A stretch of DNA of 6,701 bases from Candidatus Zipacnadia bacterium (GTDB taxonomy: Bacteria; Armatimonadota; UBA5377; JALGUK01). The number at the start of each line of letters is the position of its first letter. The stretch's first letter is position 1. The stretch lies in NCBI GenBank assembly GCA_029820875.1, contig JALGUK010000158.1, positions 1-6,701 on the forward strand. The letters are read 5' to 3'. The notes beneath the pieces were generated by a model, which was given only the letters and a program-made list of their open reading frames with translations, searched no databases and had not been told where the DNA came from. The position numbers and the translations under genes are program-made. Of the stretch, positions 1 to 5,547 are shown piece by piece.

Positions 1-1
1 G

Positions 2-775
2 GAGCCGGGAGATTACCGCCTCGCTGTCGAGGGGAAGCTGCTGACGGATGAGGGGGAGACCTACTTCCTCCGCCAGGGCCGTATCTTCCATGTGTTAAGC
101 AAGCAGGAAGCGGCTGAACTTATGCAGAAGAACCTCCCGCCGGTCTTTGCTGGCCCGGGTATCAAGGTGGGAGTGTACATAGGCGGTTACGGCTCGCAGC
201 CGATTCTTGAGGCCCTCAAGGCCGATACAGGTCTAAATGTCCGCCCGCTGTATCGAATGACGGCCGAAATGCTCGCCCCGTGCGAGGTTGTAGTTGTCCC
301 GCAACCGAAGCCGGACAATATCCTCAGTCCCTCCGCCATCGACGGCTTGCGCGAATGGGTCCATCGCGGAGGCGGCCTATTGGTCACCCATGACGCGGTC
401 GGATGGCGCAATAACAAGCCGATTCTTCCTGAAGTGGCACGGGGAAAGGCACTTGTGAATGGAAAGTCCTGGAGGGTCGCACCTAACATCCCCGGAAGCG
501 TGCTCGACCCGAAGAAGCTCTACGAGCACACCTTCTACGACCGCGTGACATTGACTCTCGGGCCGAACGCCGTTGTGTGGGCGACGACGCGGGATGGTCA
601 GCCGCTTGTCGCCGCAGGCCGGTATGGCGAAGGTCGTTTCGTGGCAGTGGGGATGGCTGTCGGGGTGGGGCCTGGTGACGCGGATGTAACGCCATCGCCG
701 GCTGAGGCTAATCTCCTACAAGCTGCGGTCAAATGGCTGTTTCCGGCAGTGCATTTCAGTCGGTTTTCGCCTTAA
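2..775 (+). CDS. C-terminal part of a secreted/cell-surface-type protein with a glutamine-amidotransferase-like (ThuA-like) domain; 5' end outside window
   Basis: The frame is open from base 2 (257 residues visible), so the GTG at 92 is probably an internal valine rather than the start. The first ~30 residues (GDYRLAVEGKLL, then GETYFLRQGR) resemble the end of a beta-sandwich domain. From about residue 45 an alpha/beta domain follows: a first strand IKVGVYIGGYGSQ, strand CEVVVVPQP, then LREWVHRGGGLLVTHDAVGW, where a family nucleophile or elbow would sit, and a closing block GRYGEGRFVAVGMAVGVG followed by EANLLQAAVKWLF. That final block (a 'restore-and-check' strand plus a last helix ending in K/R-W-L) is typical of ThuA-like and related class I glutamine-amidotransferase-fold domains in large exported proteins of environmental bacteria. 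There is no clear Cys-His-Glu triad, so a binding or structural role is as likely as catalysis. It is convergent with the transglycosylase gene. Domain assignment is by recognition only. Confidence 0.7.
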   Translation, partial: EPGDYRLAVEGKLLTDEGETYFLRQGRIFHVLSKQEAAELMQKNLPPVFAGPGIKVGVYIGGYGSQPILEALKADTGLNVRPLYRMTAEMLAPCEVVVVPQPKPDNILSPSAIDGLREWVHRGGGLLVTHDAVGWRNNKPILPEVARGKALVNGKSWRVAPNIPGSVLDPKKLYEHTFYDRVTLTLGPNAVVWATTRDGQPLVAAGRYGEGRFVAVGMAVGVGPGDADVTPSPAEANLLQAAVKWLFPAVHFSRFSP

Positions 776-1163
776 TCTTCTTCGCAGTTGCCAGCACTTT
801 CTTGGCGTACTTCTTGCATCGGCTTCTGTTTCGGCCAGGCCAGCCCCCGTTGTAAGCCGCCAGCGCTGTCTCCCAGGAACCCGAGCGCTTGTAATAGGTC
901 TTCAGGCGTGCGGCTGCCCAGTCTATCTGCGCGGTCCAGCCGTCAGGAGGATTGTGGGAGGGGTGGATCTGGCACAATCCCACCTCCCCCTTGCGCCCCT
1001 TGAGTTTTGGGTCCCAGTTGGACTCCATGGCGATCATCGCTGCCATCAGTGCCGCTGGCGGTCCGCCCTTGGACTCGATGATTGCCAGGTGAGTGGCGGC
1101 CTCATCTGCCACGTGGAAGCTGGGGTTGATGGCTAATATAAATGCCATCAGAGCCGCAACCAT
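756..1163 (-). CDS. Small exported lytic transglycosylase (SLT-type, family 1-like)
   Basis: A 135-residue protein with an N-terminal hydrophobic segment (MVAALMAFILAINP) serving as signal peptide or anchor, followed by a compact SLT domain. The domain motifs are in order: AAMIAMESNWDP with the expected catalytic Glu at residue 47, GEVGLCQIHP at 59-68, and ALAAYNGG at 100-107. The tail is strongly basic (KKYAKKVLATAKKIKAK), suiting contact with the cell wall. Enzymes of this family cleave the MurNAc-GlcNAc bond of peptidoglycan with formation of a 1,6-anhydro end. The start at 1163 is preferred over the in-frame ATG at 1181 because AGAGGTGA lies 4 bases upstream of 1163, while nothing Shine-Dalgarno-like precedes 1181. 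The length is minimal for the fold, so it may be a stand-alone secreted hydrolase or a phage/secretion-derived copy. The last 20 bp overlap the end of the convergent plus-strand gene. Confidence 0.85.
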   Translation of the reverse strand: MVAALMAFILAINPSFHVADEAATHLAIIESKGGPPAALMAAMIAMESNWDPKLKGRKGEVGLCQIHPSHNPPDGWTAQIDWAAARLKTYYKRSGSWETALAAYNGGWPGRNRSRCKKYAKKVLATAKKIKAKTD

Positions 1164-1167
1164 TACA

Positions 1168-1175
1168 TCACCTCT
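1168..1175 (-). promoter_or_regulatory. Shine-Dalgarno sequence deciding the transglycosylase start
   Basis: On the minus strand AGAGGTGA stands 4 bases before the ATG at 1161-1163 (GAGG to ATG is 7 bases), near-ideal spacing. The ATG six codons upstream has no such element. Confidence 0.8.
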
Positions 1176-1257
1176 TCGCATTGCAGTCTATATCGAATAA
1201 GAACCTTGCACATTACGTACCTAACATCCCACACGCTCGTGATGATTCCCCTGCGGT

Positions 1258-1275
1258 TGTAAACATTATGTTACA
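1258..1275. repeat. Imperfect palindrome upstream of the transglycosylase gene
   Basis: The arms TGTAAACAT and ATGTTACA are complementary apart from one bulged A. The element lies about 95 bp upstream of the transglycosylase start, between that gene and the repeat array. It could be an operator. No convincing sigma70 hexamer pair was found near it, so function is unknown. Confidence 0.3.
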
Positions 1276-1322
1276 GGTATGTTCTTGTTGATAGTGCTAA
1301 GAGGTGGCACCACAAAGACTCT

Positions 1323-1438
1323 TGTCATTCTGAGGCGCAAAGCGCCGAAGAATCTCGGTGTCAGACGCGCCTCGACATGAGAACGGCGAGATTCTTCGCA
1401 CCCTTCGGCTGCTCAGATGGAACGATGACGAACCTCCT
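1323..1438 (+). repeat. Array unit 1 (30-bp deletion)
   Basis: The left arm at 1323-1357 is intact. The right arm starts at 1387 but breaks after GCTCAGA. Compared with unit 2, exactly 30 bp are missing, from the end of the right arm to just before TGGAGCGAT of the tail (here TGGAACGAT), so it lacks the closing ATGACA. Confidence 0.9.
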
Positions 1439-1584
1439 TGTCATTCTGAGGCGCAAAGCGCCGAAGAATCTCGATGTTGGACGCGCCTCGACATGAGAAC
1501 GGCGAGATTCTTCGCACCCTTCGGCTGCTCAGAGTGACAGCGTAGTGAGAGCCGTAGCGCAACTGGAGCGATAACGAATCTCCT
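1439..1584 (+). repeat. Array unit 2 (full length, 146 bp)
   Basis: Left arm 1439-1473, right arm 1503-1539 with core CACCCTTCGGCTG. The tail carries AGCCGTAGCGCAAC, the left-type tail. Confidence 0.9.
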
Positions 1585-1725
1585 TGTCATTCTGCAAAGC
1601 GCCGAAGAATCTCGGTGTCAGACGCGCCTCGACATGAGAACGGCGAGATTCTTCGCACCCTTCGGCTGCTCAGAATGACAGCATAATAAGAGCCGTAGCG
1701 CAACTGGAGCGATAACGAATCTCCT
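1585..1725 (+). repeat. Array unit 3 (141 bp, left arm core shortened)
   Basis: The left arm at 1585-1614 lacks 5 bp (AGGCG), which destroys one side of the GCGC/GCGC core stem. The right arm at 1644-1680 is intact. The tail is the left type, AGCCGTAGCGCAAC. Confidence 0.9.
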
Positions 1726-1871
1726 TGTCATTCTGAGGCGCAAAGCGCCGAAGAATCTCGGTGTTGGACGCGCCTCGATATGAGAACGGCGAGATTCTTC
1801 GCACCCTTCGGCTGCTCAGAATGACAGCATAATGAGAGGCGCGGCGCAACTGGAGCGATAACGAACCTCCT
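1726..1871 (+). repeat. Array unit 4 (full length, 146 bp)
   Basis: Left arm 1726-1760, right arm 1790-1826, both intact. The right core is still the left-type CACCCTTCGGCTG but the tail is the right-type AGGCGCGGCGCAAC, so this unit is intermediate between the two subgroups. Confidence 0.9.
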
Positions 1872-1998
1872 TGTCATTGTGATGCGCAAAGCGCCGAAGA
1901 ATCTCGGTGTTGGACGCGCCTCGACATGAGAACGGCGAGATTCTTCGCACCCTTTCGGGTGCTCAGAATGACAGCGCAATGAGAGGCGCGGCGCAACC
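1872..1998 (+). repeat. Array unit 5 (perfect right hairpin, tail cut short)
   Basis: Left arm 1872-1906 with two substitutions in its first segment (TGTCATTGTGAT). Right arm 1936-1973 with the perfectly paired core CACCC TTTC GGGTG. The tail stops after GGCGCAAC where a 64-bp net deletion joins unit 6. Confidence 0.85.
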
Positions 1999-2101
1999 GT
2001 GCGGCGACATGAGAACGGCGAGATTCTTCGCACCCTTTCGGGTGCTCAGAATGACAGCGTAATGAGAGGCGCGGCGCAACTGGAGCGATAACGAATCTCC
2101 T
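1999..2101 (+). repeat. Array unit 6 (left arm deleted)
   Basis: This unit begins with a 7-bp unrelated stretch, CGTGCGG, and resumes at CGACATGAG in the middle segment, so its left arm is missing. The right arm at 2019-2056 has the perfect CACCC TTTC GGGTG core. The full right-type tail leads into unit 7. Confidence 0.85.
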
Positions 2102-2159
2102 TGTCATTCTGAGGCGCAAAGCGCCGAAGAATCTCGTCCTGCACCCAGTGAGGATGACA
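2102..2159 (+). repeat. Array unit 7 (left arm plus right-arm remnant)
   Basis: The left arm at 2102-2136 is intact. The middle segment is gone and only traces of a right arm remain (GCACCC, then a degenerate AGTGAGGATGACA). The array ends here, 26 bp short of the radical SAM stop codon. Confidence 0.85.
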
Positions 2160-2185
2160 GACAGTGGCAGACCGTTGTTGGAATA

Positions 2186-3652
2186 CTAACCCCCCGCCGC
2201 AAGAACATCCTCCGGCTGCTGCGGGAGATAGGCTGCATTCCGGATACAGCCCGGGTCTGGCGCCTTGAAGTCACCAAAGTATGCATAGGCGCGGGCGCGA
2301 CAGCCGCCACAAACCTCCTTCGACTCACACACCGCGCAGTTGCCCTTAAGATCCGAGCGATCAGCGAGGCTCTTGAGTAGCGGCGAGGTGCGCCAGATGT
2401 CCAGTATGCTCTTCTCCTTCACATTTCCAACGGTAACGTCTGGCATGTACACACAAGGAGTCACGCGTCCATCGGGCTGAAGAGCACAATAAGCTCGGCC
2501 AACGCCACAGCCGCCGATGAGTTCCGCCAGTATTTGCAAGTCCTTGTGGGCTCGGCCCGTGCCAAGGTGAGCCAAAGGCACAAGGTCTGGCCTCCCCTTC
2601 TCTCTGGCCATGCGTCCCAACTGAGGCGCTGTCGTGCAAATGGACTCCCCAGCCACAGAGTAGTCATACATCATCTTCAAGACTTCCTCACGCTGTTCCG
2701 GGGTAAGATCACGCTGAATGTCTGCGCGGCCGACGGGGACGAGATTGTAGACGATTGTCTTGGACGCGCCGAGACGCTCGGCCAGCTCAAACATCTCCGG
2801 GAGTGACTTGTAGTTGTCCGCCGTAGCGGTGAAAGAAAGAACGGCAGCCACGTTAGAGGCAGCGACGCGCTTGAAGCCCTCAACAGTTCTCTCCCAGGCG
2901 CCTTTAACACCTCGGAACTCGTCATGCACTTCTGGGTATGGCGAATCCAAGCTAATGCCGATGTAGGCGAAGTCCAGTTCCTCGAACCTTCGCGCTGCTT
3001 CGTCATCTATAAGAGTGCCGTTGGTAGCTATAGAGATGTAAAGGCCACGCCGATGCGCGTGCTCTGCCACCGCCCAAAAGTCGGGGCTCATCATCGGCTC
3101 ACCGCCGGAGAAGGAAAGGGTTGGTATATATGAGTCTGCTATATCATCTATAGCTTTGAGCTTCTCCTCCAACGTAAGTTCAGCAGGCGCTGCCCCTCTT
3201 CTAAGCGGTCCCGCATTCTGATAGCAGTGCTTGCAGCGCAAGTTGCAGGCATAAGTGAGGTTCCACACAACCATTAGAGGCGCATAGAACCGAATGGGCA
3301 TTCTCAACGACTCTTTGTCTAAGGTAAGCGCCGCATTCTCTATCGTACGCCTGATATTGGGGTGCAATAGGCATTCAGTCATTTTCTCCTCTGGTATGCC
3401 GATGGCTCGCCGAATCACCTCGAGCACGCTCCGCAGGGCATGATCTTGAATGTCCAACGGAGGCGGCTTCCTGCCGGATGCCCAGCGGTCCATCAGCTCC
3501 CGCAGCCTCATTCTGCCGTCCTTATCTGTTCGTGTCACCCCCCACAGCGCCATCCGCGCGAGAGGGTTATGCAGAAGCAACCTGAGCTTGGCGAAGTCAG
3601 TCTTCTTTTTTAGGTAAGCGAGCTGACTTCTCTTCATTATGAATAGGCCCAT
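2186..3652 (-). CDS. Radical SAM/SPASM domain enzyme
   Basis: A 488-residue cytosolic iron-sulfur enzyme. Residues 1-115 form a helical N-terminal region (KTDFAKLRLLLHNPLARMAL, then RLRELMDRW) that I do not recognise. The radical SAM core follows: WNLTYACNLRCKHCYQNAG gives the CxxxCxxC cluster ligands C136, C140 and C143; SFSGGEPM at ~180-187 is the SAM-binding GGE segment; ATNGTLID and GISLDS are further core strands. The SPASM region has C382-x12-G-x4-C400, then C439-x2-C442-x5-C448-x2-C451 (VCGGCRARAYAYFGD) and C469, enough for two auxiliary 4Fe-4S clusters. An extra Cys, C389, lies in the first gap. The family includes peptide-modifying (RiPP) maturases, sulfatase-maturing enzymes and AhbD/NirJ-type haem enzymes; the substrate here cannot be read. 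The ATG at 3652 follows GGAGGGAGAG and is preferred to the ATG at 3673, which lacks a ribosome site. No precursor peptide is visible nearby. It has its own promoter. Confidence 0.9.
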   Translation of the reverse strand: MGLFIMKRSQLAYLKKKTDFAKLRLLLHNPLARMALWGVTRTDKDGRMRLRELMDRWASGRKPPPLDIQDHALRSVLEVIRRAIGIPEEKMTECLLHPNIRRTIENAALTLDKESLRMPIRFYAPLMVVWNLTYACNLRCKHCYQNAGPLRRGAAPAELTLEEKLKAIDDIADSYIPTLSFSGGEPMMSPDFWAVAEHAHRRGLYISIATNGTLIDDEAARRFEELDFAYIGISLDSPYPEVHDEFRGVKGAWERTVEGFKRVAASNVAAVLSFTATADNYKSLPEMFELAERLGASKTIVYNLVPVGRADIQRDLTPEQREEVLKMMYDYSVAGESICTTAPQLGRMAREKGRPDLVPLAHLGTGRAHKDLQILAELIGGCGVGRAYCALQPDGRVTPCVYMPDVTVGNVKEKSILDIWRTSPLLKSLADRSDLKGNCAVCESKEVCGGCRARAYAYFGDFKAPDPGCIRNAAYLPQQPEDVLAAGG

Positions 3653-3694
3653 TGCGCTCTCTCCCTCCGACATTACTTGTTACACGAGATGACA

Positions 3695-3756
3695 CACCCA
3701 AGAGGCTCTCGCGTGGCGGATGTTCCCCTCCACTTGGCGTACTGAAACACTGGGTG
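3695..3756 (-). promoter_or_regulatory. Structured 5' leader of the radical SAM mRNA, possibly with two exclusive folds
   Basis: In the leader, CACCCA (3756-3751) can pair with TGGGTG (3700-3695), enclosing a hairpin of GTGGAGG (3733-3727) with CCGCCAC (3719-3713) that has one A-G mismatch. A competing pair is CCAAG (3737-3733) with CTTGG (3702-3698), which shares bases with both. The arrangement could be regulatory but matches no riboswitch class I recognise, and the stems are short. Treat as a suggestion. Confidence 0.3.
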
Positions 3757-3778
3757 CGATAGGAGAACTATCATTCTA

Positions 3779-3807
3779 ATTATAGAACGATGGTTTCAAA
3801 TTGTCAA
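3779..3807 (-). promoter_or_regulatory. Perfect-consensus sigma70-type promoter for the radical SAM gene
   Basis: On the minus strand the -35 is TTGACA (3807-3802), the spacer is 17 bp (3801-3785) and the -10 is TATAAT (3784-3779): both hexamers match the bacterial housekeeping consensus at all positions. Transcription would begin near 3772, giving a leader of ~120 nt to the ATG at 3652. The -35 overlaps the last codons (Asp-Leu-Thr-Ile) and stop of the CIA30-like fragment. No extended -10 TGn is present. Confidence 0.85.
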
Positions 3808-4235
3808 GTCAATGCGCAATTCCCCCGCAGCCGCGCGTGTGAAGCTGTTGGCATTGGCAATCGCTATGGCTTTGATTTTGGGGGGCGTCAGACTCCCAAC
3901 TGGGTCCTGTGGACTGTTGCGCTCGTGTATGAACTCGCTGAGAGGAAGCGTGATATCCTGCCACTTACCGCCCTGGGCGTGCACCACAGAAGATAGGAAA
4001 GTTCGGTAAGCGACAGTGGCGCATCGGAGAAGGAACGCAGGCTCTGGCGTTTGGCAATCAGCTTGGGAAGGTTCACGGGAATGCTTTGCAACCCCGGTGG
4101 CGGAGGAAGGTCTACGAACTGCCCTGCCTCATCATGCGGAAGTTGCAAGGGCGGCGGTGGCTGGCCCTCCCTCTGGCCCGAGGCTTCCAGATACTCGAAC
4201 TTGGTCATCTCCATGAATTTTTCGCCGATCCGCAC
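3796..4235 (-). pseudogene. Chimeric remnant: SagB-type nitroreductase N-terminus joined out of frame to the C-terminal half of a CIA30-like domain
   Basis: From a GTG at 4235 the frame encodes ~85 residues typical of the SagB/ThcOx nitroreductase N-terminus: RIGEKFMEMTKFEYLE, a proline-rich stretch (PPPPLQLPH, DLPPPPGL) and KRQSLRSFSDAPLSLTEL then SYLLWCT, the conserved first FMN-binding region. The next expected residues (Gln-Gly-Val) and the remaining ~150 are absent. After about 3981 this frame becomes nonsense and ends at 3888. In another frame the DNA continues as AQGGKWQDITLPLSEFIHER up to GELRIDLTI and a TGA at 3796, clearly related to the protein at 5548-6047 (CQGGKWQEFTLPLDSFVLDR). 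Both parents carry Trp-Cys and Gln-Gly codons around the joint (3972-3987), so short homology may have guided it. The SagB start is 32 bp after the sialidase stop with its own ribosome site, which suggests it was the last gene of that operon. Confidence 0.75.
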
Positions 4236-4240
4236 GTCTT

Positions 4241-4247
4241 TCACCTC
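4241..4247 (-). promoter_or_regulatory. Shine-Dalgarno sequence of the SagB remnant
   Basis: GAGGTGA on the minus strand lies 5 bases before the GTG at 4233-4235. This supports the GTG over the TTG at 4253, which would place the ribosome site inside the coding region. Confidence 0.65.
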
Positions 4248-4267
4248 AAACAAGCCAAGGCGCCGGC

Positions 4268-5482
4268 CTACCGGCTGGCTTTGGCATCAATCTCTTCGAG
4301 CTTGAAGCGGACGCTGACGATGAATGGCGGTTCCCCCTCGACCCAGTGCCCGTATGTGGTGGCGATGAACGTGCCGTCGGGCAGAAGCTCCAGGCCCGGG
4401 TAGCCGCAGTCAGCGCCCTTCTTGTTGTCCAGGAGCCGGACGCGGTACTGCCCCTCGCGGCCCTCGACGATGTCCTGGTAGGTGCCCACCCATGCCACGA
4501 AGTCGCCCTTGGTCGGGCTTTCATGGGTGGTGTCGCGGAAGACGACCACGAAGCGTCCGTCGGGTGCATACCGGCCCACGTGCCGGTCGCCGGTGAGCGC
4601 GCCAGGCAGCTCAACGGGGTCGGACCACGTTTCGCCCTCATCGTTGCTGAAGACGACGAACGAATTGTGTTTGCGGCTGTTTTCCCGAAGCAGCAGGGCC
4701 AGTTGCTTGCCGTCCGGGGAACGTATCGCGCCTGGTTCGCAAAGGTCCGCGTCCGGATGTTGGGTCACCACCTGGGGCTTACTCCAGGTCAGGCCGCCGT
4801 CGGCAGAGACGGTCTTGTAGACTATGCACGTGTGAGTGACCTTCCCGCCTCCGTGGAGGAACCGCCCGTCGTCGTGAAAGAAGGCCATGTACCTTCCATC
4901 CTTGAGCCGGACCAGTGACGCCATCGCTACGATTCCGCCGAAGTCTCCGATGGGCGCAAGCGGAGTCCAGGTGATACCGTCGTCCTCGGAGAGCGCCATC
5001 CGGATGGGATACAGTCCCGAAAACAGGATGAGTCGCTTGACACCTTCGGGGTCCACAACCCGGTAGATGGTGGGCACCTCCTTGGAGGTCGCCCAGTTGT
5101 CGGGCACAAAAAGCCGCTGGCTCCAGGTCAGGCCGCCGTCGGTGCTCCTTTTCATCACGATTGCGCCCTGCCCGTGGCCCTTCGGATAGACCACTATCAT
5201 CGTCTTGTTGTCCTCGAGCAGGACGGTCGTGGGATGGCCGAGGTACTGGCCAGGCTCTCTGTCGATTACAACCTGTCGGTCCGTTTCACCGGCGAGGTCA
5301 ATAGTCGGGATGCTGTACCCGCGGGGCGAAGCGGTCTGGGATGAGCCATCGCCTTGCCCTGCAGCGGAGAAAGCGCTCATCACAATCGTCCCTCCTGTGG
5401 GTTGTAATGTTGCCGGTGCTGTGATGCCTGTCCCCGAAGCCAGAACGAGAATCGCCGAGACGAGACAAACGATGCGAACCAC
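4268..5482 (-). CDS. Secreted BNR/Asp-box sialidase-like protein (six-bladed propeller fold)
   Basis: A 404-residue protein from a GTG start at 5482, chosen because GGAGG lies 7 bases upstream and a signal peptide then begins at once (VRIVCLVSAILVLASG). Four Asp-boxes (SxDxGxTW) mark propeller blades: STDGGLTW at 113-120, SEDDGITW at 165-172, SADGGLTW at 226-233 and SNDEGETW at 279-286. Candidate active-site elements are the Arg in VIDREPGQYLGHP (~75), CEPGAIRSPDGKQLALLLRE (248-267), FVVVFRDTT with R316, and CGYPGLELLPDGTFIATTYG with Tyr361 near the end, the place where the sialidase nucleophile Tyr usually lies. True sialidase activity is not proven; many exported Asp-box proteins of planctomycete-like bacteria are uncharacterised glycan hydrolases or binders. 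It sits between a CIA30-like secreted protein (65 bp upstream) and the SagB remnant (32 bp downstream), apparently one operon. Confidence 0.85.
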   Translation of the reverse strand: MVRIVCLVSAILVLASGTGITAPATLQPTGGTIVMSAFSAAGQGDGSSQTASPRGYSIPTIDLAGETDRQVVIDREPGQYLGHPTTVLLEDNKTMIVVYPKGHGQGAIVMKRSTDGGLTWSQRLFVPDNWATSKEVPTIYRVVDPEGVKRLILFSGLYPIRMALSEDDGITWTPLAPIGDFGGIVAMASLVRLKDGRYMAFFHDDGRFLHGGGKVTHTCIVYKTVSADGGLTWSKPQVVTQHPDADLCEPGAIRSPDGKQLALLLRENSRKHNSFVVFSNDEGETWSDPVELPGALTGDRHVGRYAPDGRFVVVFRDTTHESPTKGDFVAWVGTYQDIVEGREGQYRVRLLDNKKGADCGYPGLELLPDGTFIATTYGHWVEGEPPFIVSVRFKLEEIDAKASR

Positions 5483-5489
5483 AATTGAA

Positions 5490-5494
5490 CCTCC
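5490..5494 (-). promoter_or_regulatory. Shine-Dalgarno sequence setting the GTG start of the sialidase-like gene
   Basis: GGAGG on the minus strand, 7 bases before the GTG at 5480-5482. The open frame continues upstream to 5581, but those extra residues are not signal-peptide-like and would place the site inside the gene. Confidence 0.8.
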
Positions 5495-5506
5495 GTTGTC
5501 ACTCAA

Positions 5507-5523
5507 ATTCAGCGTGGCTGAAT
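5507..5523. repeat. Perfect 17-bp palindrome between the CIA30-like gene and the sialidase-like gene
   Basis: ATTCAGC, centre GTG, GCTGAAT: a 7-bp perfect stem with a 3-base loop, 12 bp upstream of the GGAGG. It could be an mRNA processing hairpin, a weak terminator (on the plus strand it is followed by GTGTTTTGTT), or an operator. A clear T tract on the operon strand is missing. Confidence 0.45.
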
Positions 5524-5547
5524 GTGTTTTGTTCGAGAAAGCGCCGC

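Larger units (their letters stand above)
1323..2159. repeat. Tandem array of 146-bp units, each an inverted pair of structured arms (seven copies, some partial)
   Basis: Each full unit has four parts. The left arm is 35 bp: TGTCATTCTGAG, core GCGCAAAGCGC, CGAAGAATCTCG. A 29-bp middle begins GTGTTGGACGCG. The right arm is 37-38 bp: CGAGATTCTTCG, core CACCCTTCGGCTG or CACCCTTTCGGGTG, CTCAGAATGACA. A ~45-bp tail ends TAACGAATCTCC. The outer 12 bp and inner 12 bp of the two arms are exactly complementary, while the cores are not complementary to each other but each forms its own hairpin, so a unit can fold as a cross. Left arms lie at 1323, 1439, 1585, 1726, 1872 and 2102; right arms at 1387, 1503, 1644, 1790, 1936 and 2019. 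The array begins about 160 bp upstream of the transglycosylase start and ends 26 bp from the radical SAM stop codon. There is no transposase or other protein gene inside; open frames here are only translations of the repeat. Similar GTCATTCTGAG...GAAGAATCTC elements are familiar from many uncultured bacteria, from memory. Confidence 0.95.

Noticed and set aside
1323..2159. CRISPR array
   Set aside because: Spacing is regular, but the sequences between arms are themselves repeated from unit to unit, the period is 146 bp, and no cas gene is seen.
1323..2159. Insertion sequence or autonomous transposon
   Set aside because: No transposase or recombinase frame and no clear target-site duplication at the array ends. 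A non-autonomous element remains possible.
1728..2328. Minus-strand open frames of 74-101 codons in and beside the array
   Set aside because: They are translations of the repeat units (recurrent Cys-His-Ser-Glu and Ser-Ser-Ala-Leu-Cys-Ala-Ser motifs), change frame with unit length, and have no ribosome sites or domain features.
3653..3673. Start of the radical SAM gene at the ATG at 3673
   Set aside because: No Shine-Dalgarno precedes it, whereas a purine-rich GGAGGGAGAG stands before the ATG at 3652. The difference is only seven residues and not certain.
3695..3772. Known riboswitch in the radical SAM leader
   Set aside because: I compared the conserved blocks I remember for SAM, ZTP, cobalamin, fluoride and guanidine riboswitches and saw no match. 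A covariance-model scan would be decisive.
4346..4918. 190-codon plus-strand open frame opposite the sialidase-like gene
   Set aside because: It is antisense to a gene with clear Asp-box motifs and signal peptide; no recognisable domain or ribosome site of its own.
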